From Cytophagales bacterium (GTDB taxonomy: Bacteria > Bacteroidota > Bacteroidia > Cytophagales > Cyclobacteriaceae): a stretch of 64,000 nucleotides of DNA. Both the position numbers and the translations under genes were made by a program. The notes below the pieces were generated by a model, which was not told the DNA's origin, made no database searches, and worked only from the letters and a program-made list of their open reading frames with translations. The stretch lies in assembly GCA_033344775.1 (NCBI GenBank), contig JAWPMT010000006.1, positions 186,001 to 250,000 of the forward strand, read 5' to 3'. Positions 57,291-64,000 of the stretch are shown here, piece by piece. Numbering within the stretch: position 1 is the stretch's first letter; each line of letters begins with the position of its first letter.

Positions 57291-58358
57291 ATGAAACTGT
57301 CCCGAATTCAAGTCCGTAAAGTTGCCTGGATCACCATTACCTGGACCATCATTTCGGTAGTCAAGTTTTTGATTAGTTATGGTGCATTCATTGAATATGG
57401 ATTTGCTGATCAGATAGATTTAATGATTCCGCTAAAAGCAAGTATCATCACTGGAATGATGGCTGGCATTTTAGGAGGGGGTTCCATCGTATTATTATGG
57501 GAAAAGTGGTTAAGATCAAAACCATATGGATGGGCTATACGAAGTACACTGATCAGCTATAGCGTAATTTTCATCATCATCGCTTTTGTGACTACTCTTT
57601 TCTTTCAAACACAATTATTGGATTTGCCTCTTTATCATGCGGAAGTATTGAAGAATGTGATACAGCGTATGATCAGTCCCAATACGTTGATCCCTTTTTT
57701 TTCATGGCTTGCTGTAGCGGCACTCACCGTGATTGCCCTACTTGTTAATGATAAGTATGGTCCTGGGGTTTTTAGGAAGTTTTTACTCGGGCACTATTTC
57801 AATCCAAAAAGGGAGGAGCGGATTTTCATGTTTCTTGACCTGCGATCGTCCACCTCCATTGCCGAAGAGTTGGGAGAGGAACGTTACTTTTCATTCCTGA
57901 GAGAAGTATTCAAATTTGCCACTTCCGCGATTCTCAGGAATGAAGGAGAAATTTACCAATATGTTGGTGATGAGATTGTGATTAGTTGGGAAACGGAGAA
58001 AGGAAGGAAAAATGCACACTGTATTCAATGTTTCTTTGATATCCAGGAGTTACTGAATAAGAAGAAATCATATTTCAGTAATACCTATGGACATCAACCG
58101 GAATTCAAAGCGGGCATTCATTTTGGGCATGTAATGGCCGGAGAGATTGGCATTGTGAAGCGTGAGATTGCTTTCTCGGGCGATGTGCTAAACACGACTG
58201 CCAGAATTCAATCCAAGTGCAATGAATTAGGCGTTAACATATTGACCTCAAAGGCAACTATTGATCTCCTTGGACCAATTAATCAATTTAAACCAGAAGA
58301 AGTAGGAACCATTGAGTTGAGAGGTAAAAAGGAAATGGTAACGCTGTATACCTTATAG
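57291..58358 (+). CDS. Membrane adenylate/guanylate cyclase
   Basis: A class III nucleotide cyclase of about 355 residues. Four membrane helices come first (VAWITITWTIISVVKFLISY, MAGILGGGSIVLLWEKWL, LISYSVIFIIIAFVTTLFF, IPFFSWLAVAALTVIALLV). The catalytic domain then shows the metal aspartates in FMFLDLRSSTSIAEE and YQYVGDEIVISWE. The purine/transition-state region is EFKAGIHFGHVMAGEIG with IAFSGDVLNTTARIQSKCNE; the lysine and aspartate favour ATP. ATG at 57291 is chosen because the 29 residues before it (from 57204) are unlike the family. It ends 17 bases from the convergent TolB/TPR/AraC gene. Confidence 0.9.
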   Translation: MKLSRIQVRKVAWITITWTIISVVKFLISYGAFIEYGFADQIDLMIPLKASIITGMMAGILGGGSIVLLWEKWLRSKPYGWAIRSTLISYSVIFIIIAFVTTLFFQTQLLDLPLYHAEVLKNVIQRMISPNTLIPFFSWLAVAALTVIALLVNDKYGPGVFRKFLLGHYFNPKREERIFMFLDLRSSTSIAEELGEERYFSFLREVFKFATSAILRNEGEIYQYVGDEIVISWETEKGRKNAHCIQCFFDIQELLNKKKSYFSNTYGHQPEFKAGIHFGHVMAGEIGIVKREIAFSGDVLNTTARIQSKCNELGVNILTSKATIDLLGPINQFKPEEVGTIELRGKKEMVTLYTL

Positions 58359-58375
58359 ACGATTGAAAGTGACTT

Positions 58376-60178
58376 TTAATGGTCCCAGGCCTTTTTCGCT
58401 TCGCTTACCCAGGCCTTTGGAGTCTTTCCAGTGTGTTTCTTGAAGAACTCATTGAAAACTGACTTGGAACTGAATCCACTTTCTAATGCAAGGCCTAATA
58501 GGGTTAGATGTCCAAGTGAGGGGTCCTTGGCTCTTTCTTGAAATGCTGCTAATCGGTATCCGTTGATGAAGTCATTGAAGTTCTTTCCGATCTTATCATT
58601 GAGTAACCATGAAAGCTGATTGGGGTGCAATTCAATCGTTTCTGCGAGTGCTCTTAGGCTCAGTTTTGGATCCAGGTAAGGTTGTTTTGCACTGATGATA
58701 TCCTCAAGACGCTCAAGTGCGGATGCAATAGCTTCTTTTTCTAATGAGACTGATTTGCCCTGCTTCCTGGGAATATTGATAGGTTCCTCATTATAGATTT
58801 TCTTGTGGATCTCTTCGTAACTGGGATGTGAAAATATCTTTGCAGCGAGGGGATCTCCATAACTCAATAACAAAATAGAGGACTTAATGTCAAAGAGCTT
58901 TTGTAAAACCTCCATTGCTGAATCTAGTTCCTCCAGATTGACATAAACCAGAAATAAATAAGCGTGTGCTTGAAAGGAGGTGTTTTCTGAGGCATTTTGT
59001 TTGAGTTGAATCAATAGATCTGGTGTTATATCCTGGCCTCTTTCTTTTACTTCTGCCAAACATGACAAACCAAGTTTCTCATCGGGAATGATCAAACCTT
59101 CTGGTGCTTCATTCAGTAGTTGTTTTATTGAGGAGTACTGACCCGTCATGATCAAGTTGTAGGCGAGTGTTGTGATGGCGGGCAGGTTGCTTGGGTTCTT
59201 GTCTAATAGCCCTCGTAGCTTTTTCTCAGATTCCTCAAATTTTCCAGCTCGGTATAGCAAGTAGGCTTCAAAAAACGCAGTTTCGTCATTGATCGGATCA
59301 ATGGACACAACATATCTCAAATGTTCAGCCGCTATTTCCAGATCACCTCGGAGGATATTCAAAAAGGCCATGAGTCTTCTGGCTTCGGGCAAGGTCGGAT
59401 TCACTACGAGAGATTGCTGGCAATGCGATATGGCTTTAAGGAAGTTAGCCTCGGTATATAATGCCTGATTCGCCAGCATGTAATTCAGGCTGGCATTTTG
59501 TGCATTAATGGTCTTTGCTTTTTCAATAGCTTCAATAGATTTACCCCATGCTTCCTCCCTGGGAGCAAAACCAGCTACAGCGAGAAAGCTATAGGAGTCT
59601 GCCAGTCCAATGTAAGCGTCAATTAATTGATCGTCGAGCGCTCGTGCTTTCTCATAATATTGGATGGATAAATTGATGTTTTCAGGATTCCACTGATTAT
59701 AGTGATACCGGGCTTTTTGACAATAGATCAAGGCTTGTGTATCTTCAGCGGCATGATGAAAAAGGTCTTCATTGATTTCAAGGTGTCCGAAGTTCTCCCG
59801 AATCTTATCGGCGATTAACAAGCTGATTTCATCCTGTAAAGCGAAAACATCTGTCAATTCCCGGTCAAAATTTTCAGACCATAAGTGAAATCCATTATCA
59901 GTTCGTATGAGCTGAGCAGTGATCCTGACACGATTGCTGGATTTTCTGATACTCCCTTCTAATACGGTAGACACCCCTAGTTCATTTCCAATGTGCCGGA
60001 TGTCTTGTTTTAGGTTCTTAAAGACGAAAGTAGAGGTACGAGCCGTAACTTTCAAGCCTTCTATTTGACTTAGCGCATTGATGATTTCCTCTGTCATCCC
60101 ATCCGCGAAATATTCGTTTTCCGCGTCTGAGCTAAGGTTATCAAAGGGTAATACGGCAATGGATTTCTGATCAATCAA
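58376..60178 (-). CDS. TolB-like / TPR / AraC fusion regulator
   Basis: A 600-residue cytoplasmic protein. The N-terminus is a TolB/FlgO-like domain (KSIAVLPFDNLSSDAENEYF, ADGMTEEIINALSQIEGLKV, then VLEGSIRKSSNRVRITAQLI). About eight TPR units follow (YIGLADSYSFLAVAGFAPRE, NYMLANQALYTEANFLKAIS, EAYLLYRAGKFEESEKKLRG). The last 100 residues are an AraC domain (YLDPKLSLRALAETIELHPN, FNDFINGYRLAAFQERAKD, LALESGFSSKSVFNEFFKK). In the 41206 protein the AraC domain is at the other end. No membrane helix is seen. The signal and targets are unknown. Confidence 0.9.
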   Translation of the reverse strand: MIDQKSIAVLPFDNLSSDAENEYFADGMTEEIINALSQIEGLKVTARTSTFVFKNLKQDIRHIGNELGVSTVLEGSIRKSSNRVRITAQLIRTDNGFHLWSENFDRELTDVFALQDEISLLIADKIRENFGHLEINEDLFHHAAEDTQALIYCQKARYHYNQWNPENINLSIQYYEKARALDDQLIDAYIGLADSYSFLAVAGFAPREEAWGKSIEAIEKAKTINAQNASLNYMLANQALYTEANFLKAISHCQQSLVVNPTLPEARRLMAFLNILRGDLEIAAEHLRYVVSIDPINDETAFFEAYLLYRAGKFEESEKKLRGLLDKNPSNLPAITTLAYNLIMTGQYSSIKQLLNEAPEGLIIPDEKLGLSCLAEVKERGQDITPDLLIQLKQNASENTSFQAHAYLFLVYVNLEELDSAMEVLQKLFDIKSSILLLSYGDPLAAKIFSHPSYEEIHKKIYNEEPINIPRKQGKSVSLEKEAIASALERLEDIISAKQPYLDPKLSLRALAETIELHPNQLSWLLNDKIGKNFNDFINGYRLAAFQERAKDPSLGHLTLLGLALESGFSSKSVFNEFFKKHTGKTPKAWVSEAKKAWDH

Positions 60179-60282
60179 GTCAATTCATTTGTACGACTAA
60201 AATAATCAGCAATGGGCAAACCGAGATTTAGAAATATGAATTCTATTCCGTATCAAGAGTAGCTTGAAATAATTTGACCTTA

Positions 60283-60566
60283 AAATGCGCGATTCCAGCC
60301 CCTAGACCGACTTTTTAGGGTTATCGTTATTCGGTTGCGCATTATAGCAGTTCGTTTGTAACTATCTGTATACCAATGCCTTACAGGTGTTATTGACGGA
60401 CAGTCACCCCGAGTTCAGCCGTTGACTAGTGTAAATACAATTGCGTTAAAGGCTGTTTCATTTTTAAGAGGATGCTGTTCGAGGTTAAGAGAACAACAAC
60501 TTCCGTCAGGCGGCCCGACTTTCAAACTTTCGTGGATAATTCGTTTCATCTGGATGGATGAGATTT
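60283..60566 (+). repeat. Long dispersed repeat, copy D
   Basis: About 285 bp matching copy B: the 5' module (atgcgcgattccagcccctagacc), then cggacagtcaccccgagttcag. The hairpin is CAGCCGTTGAC / GTTAAAGGCTG (60416-60455), with one mismatch compared with copy C. The downstream block is tttcatttttaagaggatgc through ggataattcgtttcat. The 3' module with the ggtcagc terminator is missing. It ends within about 10 bp of the 3' end of the broken gene at 60576. Confidence 0.85.
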
Positions 60567-60575
60567 TCTTCCAAG

Positions 60576-60977
60576 CTAATAACCTACAATGAGTCCTCTG
60601 GTCCAGACAAAGGCTAAAAAACTGGGAAAAAAATAAAGCAGGAAAACGGCATATCGGCTTCCCTTGCTCTTCGATTCTTTGAACTGATCAACGATCTGAG
60701 GCCAATAAACGAAGAAAAAGGTGATCATCAACATCAAGGTAAGTAGTCCAGTCATCAGGAAGCTTCCGTCAAAACTTTTAGAGGAAAACAGCTCTTAACC
60801 CTGGACTTTACTAAAAGCAATAAACTGATCCTGGAAAAACCAATTTGCTAAACTGGTGATGTACAAGCTGGTAGAAAAGGCCACCCAAAATGCTGATCGA
60901 GAAAAATAGATATTGGAGCGATCACCTCTTTGCTGATGAAGTGCACCTAAAAGTAAAACCCTGAAAATCTGTCTCAT
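60576..60977 (-). pseudogene. Membrane-protein gene interrupted by one in-frame stop
   Basis: Reading leftward from ATG 60977: MRQIFRVLLLGALHQQRGDR, SAFWVAFSTSLYITSLANWF, FQDQFIAFSKVQG, then TAA at 60795-60797. The same frame continues without further damage: ELFSSKSFDGSFLMTGLLTL, MLMITFFFVYWPQIVDQFKE, YAVFLLYFFPSFLAFVWTRG and a stop at 60576. One base change would restore a 133-residue membrane protein with three helices, so the damage looks recent. The family is not recognised. A dispersed repeat abuts the 3' end. Confidence 0.75.
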
Positions 60978-60997
60978 AAGTCAGATCTAATGATTTC

Positions 60998-61387
60998 CTA
61001 TAACAAGTCTATTTGAGTGGGATTTCTCGCTTCATCAATTGCCACGAATGCGAATTCACCGTTAATAGCCAATTCTCGCTTATTGGAATACATTTCTTCG
61101 ATAAAGACGTCTACATGAACTTTCAAACTTGTGTTCCCTACATGTTTGACAAAACCTACCAGTTCAACGATCGTTCCCGCAGGAATTGGTTTTGTGAAAT
61201 CTATTTTATCACTACTTACTGTTACCATTTTTTGCCGACTAAACCTCGTGGCTGTAATGAACGCCACTTCGTCCATCAATTGCATTGCCGTCCCTCCAAA
61301 TAAGGTGTCATAATGGTTGGTTGTATTTGGAAATACGGCTTTAAAGATGCTTGTCCGCGATTTTTCTATTTGTTCTACTGTTGTCAT
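60998..61387 (-). CDS. Hotdog-fold acyl-CoA thioesterase
   Basis: A 129-residue single hotdog-domain protein of the YciA/BACH type, hydrolysing acyl-CoA to free acid and CoA. The family marks are FPNTTNHYDTLFGGTAMQLM and DEVAFITATRFSRQKMVTVS, with the catalytic aspartate in LMDEVA, followed by DKIDFTKPIPAGTIVELVGF and TSLKVHVDVFIEE. The enzyme would form a hexamer in the cytoplasm. It is monocistronic, with the broken membrane gene 20 bp downstream. Confidence 0.92.
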   Translation of the reverse strand: MTTVEQIEKSRTSIFKAVFPNTTNHYDTLFGGTAMQLMDEVAFITATRFSRQKMVTVSSDKIDFTKPIPAGTIVELVGFVKHVGNTSLKVHVDVFIEEMYSNKRELAINGEFAFVAIDEARNPTQIDLL

Positions 61388-61858
61388 TTAATTACTTATT
61401 CAAAGGCCAGGTATACTCGGGAATCTACAGCGCTCACTTGACATTTTTTGGAGAAATTTTGATCTTTATCCTACATGCTTTTTTTAGGCAAGTTAGGTGA
61501 GCAAAAGTGTCAGAATTAATTTAAAAAATGGAACCAGCCCCACTGCGAGTACCCCACTAGGCGTGACCCACCAGACGTGACCATTCATATTCCGTCTCCC
61601 GACCCGGCAGATAAGGGCAAGACTCAAATAATTGTTTTCAATTAAAAAGGGCTACGCCCCCAAGAGAAAAAAGAAAACGGTAGAGAAAAAAAGCAAGGTA
61701 AAGCGCTCCTCATGGCACCCAATTCATTGCTTTTGCGCGGCTGTTTTTTTCCGTGAAAACCAGACTTGGAGCCCGTTAACTTGGATTGAGTTTTTTTCAT
61801 TTACAAGTCAATGCATTGTGTATCATTTGCTTACTTTTGATTTATAACTATTGATTTT
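61388..61858. other. 470-bp spacer, repeat words and a lysine-rich stretch
   Basis: Contains ccccactaggcgtgaccca (61554-61572), the word that ends repeats A and C, and cgtgacc words related to the 9609 tandem. The stretch at 61640-61720 is purine-rich (aagagaaaaaagaaaacgg) and not convincingly coding. From about 61790 on, the A/T content rises into the KamA-type gene. Confidence 0.5.
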
Positions 61859-63139
61859 ATGATTGATTTGAAATATCGTGGTATTTCAGTAAAAAACTTA
61901 AGAAGTACAATTGCTGGGAAAGTCCTGAATGAAGGACAATTCGAAGCAATAGAATTACACGATAAGATTTTTCCTTTTAAGACTAATGAATATGTTATAA
62001 ATGAATTAATTGACTGGAATAACTATGAGAATGATCCCATTTACAACTTGGTATTCCCCAGAAAGGAGTTGATCGATAATAGTGATTATCAATTACTTCG
62101 AGATGCTATGTCGGGTGATAACAATTCGACAATCAAAACACTTAGCGATGATATCAGAACAAGATTAAATCCACACCCATCGGACCAGATGTTAAATGTT
62201 CCTTCTGCTTTAGAGGGTATTCAACATAAGTATGAGCAGATTATTTTGTTTTTCCCAAAGCAAGGACAAACGTGTCATGCATATTGTACTTTTTGTTTTC
62301 GATGGCCTCAATTTACAGGAGAGAAGAAGTGGAAATTTGAGACCGCTGAAACAAATAAGGTGATATCTTATTTAAGGCAAAACCCTCAAATAACCGATAT
62401 CCTCTTTACGGGTGGAGACCCAATGGTAATGAATGTAAAATCATTGAAGAAATATATTCAGCCTATACTTGATGCGAATATCTCCTCTCTAAAAAACATC
62501 AGAATCGGAACAAAATCTCTTTCTTTTTGGCCATATAAATACCTAATAGGCGAAGAAGGAGAAGAGATTGTTAAACTTTTTAGTGAAATAACCAGAAGAG
62601 GATTGCATTTAGCATTTATGGCTCATTTTAGCCACCCGAGAGAATTACAAACAGATGCAGTAAAGCAAGCAGTGACAAGAATAAAAGAAACTGGAGCTGT
62701 TATCCGAACACAAACACCCCTTATTAAAAAAGTCAATGACGATTCTTCTATTCTTAGAGATCTATGGCAAGAACAAGTTCAACTAGGCCTTATTCCTTAT
62801 TATTTATTTATCGCTAGAGACACGGGCTCTAAATTCTTTCAAGCTATAAATCTGTATGAAGCATCTAATATCTTTCGTGATGCTTTTCGACAACTTTCTG
62901 GCTTGGCACGAACCGTAAGAGGCCCAGTAATGTCAACTAGTTCAGGTAAGGTTCTGATAAATGGGAGCATCAATATGGGTAGTGAAAAATTTTTCGTTTT
63001 AGAATATTTGCAAGCAAGAAATCCTGAACTAGTTAAAAGGCCATTTTTAGCCCGATTTAATAGAGATGCATGTTGGTTTGATGATTTAGAATTGATGCCA
63101 AATGATTTTGCAGATTTAAATAACTGTCAGCGATTGTAA
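61859..63139 (+). CDS. KamA-family radical SAM protein (lysine-2,3-aminomutase-like)
   Basis: A 426-residue radical S-adenosylmethionine protein. The [4Fe-4S] motif is CHAYCTFC (C-x3-C-x2-C) in QGQTCHAYCTFCFRWPQF. It is followed by the SAM-binding GGDP in ITDILFTGGDPMVMNVKSLK and IRIGTKSLSFWPYKYL. The region RTVRGPVMSTSSGKVLING carries a lysine at the place of the PLP-binding lysine in aminomutases; PLP binding is possible but not shown. The N-terminal 120 residues are unlike lysine aminomutase. The gene is clearly A/T-richer than its neighbours and stands alone, which suggests acquisition from elsewhere. The substrate is unknown. Confidence 0.85.
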   Translation: MIDLKYRGISVKNLRSTIAGKVLNEGQFEAIELHDKIFPFKTNEYVINELIDWNNYENDPIYNLVFPRKELIDNSDYQLLRDAMSGDNNSTIKTLSDDIRTRLNPHPSDQMLNVPSALEGIQHKYEQIILFFPKQGQTCHAYCTFCFRWPQFTGEKKWKFETAETNKVISYLRQNPQITDILFTGGDPMVMNVKSLKKYIQPILDANISSLKNIRIGTKSLSFWPYKYLIGEEGEEIVKLFSEITRRGLHLAFMAHFSHPRELQTDAVKQAVTRIKETGAVIRTQTPLIKKVNDDSSILRDLWQEQVQLGLIPYYLFIARDTGSKFFQAINLYEASNIFRDAFRQLSGLARTVRGPVMSTSSGKVLINGSINMGSEKFFVLEYLQARNPELVKRPFLARFNRDACWFDDLELMPNDFADLNNCQRL

Positions 63140-63151
63140 TTGTTAGATGAC

Positions 63152-63185
63152 AAAAAAAGCTGCACTTTACGATACAGCTTTTTTT
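63152..63185. terminator. Bidirectional terminator
   Basis: AAAAAAAGCTG / CAGCTTTTTTT: an 11-bp stem with a 12-base loop and A/T runs on both sides. It lies between the ends of the rightward KamA-type gene and the leftward ABC permease gene. Confidence 0.9.
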
Positions 63186-63206
63186 GGTCATTTCGAAAGC
63201 AATCTC

Positions 63207-64000
63207 TTATTCTGATCTTAATCCTTTCACCGGATTCACGAAAATTGCTTTGATCGACTCATAGCTGATGGTGATCAAAGAAATGATCGCGACGATGGTT
63301 CCTGCGATGATGAAAACATCCCAACCCAGGGTTACCTGATATTCAAACTCTGATAACCAGTCGCGCATCAGGTATTGACCAACAGGTATCGCAAGAGCCA
63401 GAGAAATGGCCATCATGATCAAAAAGTTCTGCGTCAGCAATAACAATATTCTATTGAAAGAAGCACCCAGGACTTTGCGAATGCTGATTTCTTTGGTTCG
63501 TTGCTCAGCCATGAAAGCACTTAAACCAAATAGGCCTAAACAAGCAACAATAATCGCCAGCACGGAAAAAGAGGTAAATACATTCGACGTACGCTTCACA
63601 TCATCGTACATGCGGGCAAAACTCTCATCCAAAAAGGTATATCGGATCGGTTGATTGGGCATGAATTCATCCCAAACCTGATTGATTTGAGTAACTGAGG
63701 CTTGCAAGTCCTGAGACTGAATTTTGACACTGATGATCTCACCAAAACTTGTCCCCGACAAAGCCAATGGTCTGATGATCTCACGCAAATTGTCGTAATT
63801 GAAATCCTTGATCACACCTACTACCGTCCAGACACGTTGAAAATTTTCAATGCGGGATCCAATGGGGTTGTCCAGGCCTAGTTGCTTGACCATTTCCTGA
63901 TTGATGATAATTGCGGATGAATCTGATGCCCGATCTAAATCAAACATGCGTCCTTCAACCAACTCCATCCCCATGGTTTCCAGGTATTCATCATCCGCAC
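63207..64000 (-). CDS. MacB/FtsX-type ABC transporter permease (C-terminal part, cut by window edge)
   Basis: The last roughly 264 residues of a large permease of the MacB-like family. The frame runs open past base 64000 (DDEYLETMGMELVEGRMFD), so the ATG at 63974 is internal. It has the periplasmic MacB core (AIIINQEMVKQLGLDNPIGS, VVGVIKDFNYDNLREIIRPL) and three FtsX membrane helices (VFTSFSVLAIIVACLGLFGL, ILLLLTQNFLIMMAISLALA, VFIIAGTIVAIISLITISYE). Between them is the conserved TKEISIRKVLGASFNRI. The end AIFVNPVKGLRSE is typical of the family in Bacteroidota. It exports peptides or drugs; the substrate is unknown. Confidence 0.94.
   Translation of the reverse strand, partial: ADDEYLETMGMELVEGRMFDLDRASDSSAIIINQEMVKQLGLDNPIGSRIENFQRVWTVVGVIKDFNYDNLREIIRPLALSGTSFGEIISVKIQSQDLQASVTQINQVWDEFMPNQPIRYTFLDESFARMYDDVKRTSNVFTSFSVLAIIVACLGLFGLSAFMAEQRTKEISIRKVLGASFNRILLLLTQNFLIMMAISLALAIPVGQYLMRDWLSEFEYQVTLGWDVFIIAGTIVAIISLITISYESIKAIFVNPVKGLRSE

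Noticed and set aside
61632-61847. 71-codon lysine-rich frame
   Set aside because: Arises from a purine-rich stretch; followed by low-complexity aromatic codons and no motif.
1-64000. CRISPR array, intact insertion sequence, prophage or rRNA genes
   Set aside because: No spaced identical repeats of the right size, no transposase or integrase frame, no phage structural genes and no rRNA sequence were seen.

Overview
The window looks like a chromosomal segment of a Bacteroidota bacterium, most likely a marine or aquatic member of the Cytophagales. The evidence is the gene families present: AraC regulators with seven-helix sensors, TolB-like/TPR/AraC and cyclase fusions, DUF1080, a fused ResB-CcsA protein, NrfHA, ECF sigma factors with tiny partner proteins, MacB/FtsX permeases and Tricorn-type S41 proteases. 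Weak Shine-Dalgarno sequences fit as well. No phage, conjugation, CRISPR or intact IS genes were seen.

Layout. 1-7.1 kb is housekeeping and cell-surface: uvrA (cut by the window edge), an ECF sigma factor with a tiny partner, nth, a glycosyltransferase, a GH5 glucanase and a DUF1080 protein. 7.2-12.5 kb holds regulators (a damaged LuxR-type protein, a membrane AraC, a histidine kinase, an XRE protein) between repeat-rich spacers. At 12.9 kb is a tRNA-Pro whose anticodon reads AGG, followed by partial copies of its 3' end and a dispersed repeat. 13.7-19.6 kb groups stress-type genes: a cupin, a CsbD-like small protein, two cold-shock-domain proteins, a second RpoD-type sigma factor, a carboxyethyl-ornithine-synthase-like enzyme and a NYN-LOTUS protein.

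The core of the window is a dissimilatory nitrate-to-ammonium locus. The leftward operon napD-napA-napB-tetrahaem cytochrome-FeS protein-NrfD-DUF7009 (26.6 to 20.1 kb) reduces nitrate to nitrite in the periplasm. The rightward set porin-nrfH-nrfA-ccsBA (34.1 to 40.7 kb) reduces nitrite to ammonium and attaches the haems. A visibly A/T-richer block separates them (about 27-33.5 kb: DUF2975/XRE pair, ECF sigma, ankyrin lipoprotein, VOC, acyltransferase, serine hydrolase, PAP2). Copies of one dispersed repeat lie on both sides of this block, so it looks like an insertion between two formerly adjacent divergent operons. A good Fnr/Crp-type palindrome lies upstream of napD.

41-60 kb is an accessory, signalling-rich stretch: two TolB-like/TPR proteins carrying AraC domains (one also a nucleotide cyclase), a membrane cyclase, a second ankyrin-acyltransferase cassette paralogous to that in the insert, two S41 proteases (one lacking its N-terminal half), serine hydrolases and a three-gene oxidoreductase operon. 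60-64 kb has a further repeat copy beside a membrane-protein gene broken by one stop codon, a thioesterase, an A/T-rich KamA-family radical SAM gene and the end of an ABC permease.

The most notable non-genic signal is a dispersed repeat of up to about 390 bp, with a conserved long hairpin, present as three long and two partial copies next to islands, broken genes and the tRNA. There are also several local duplications of gene 3' ends.
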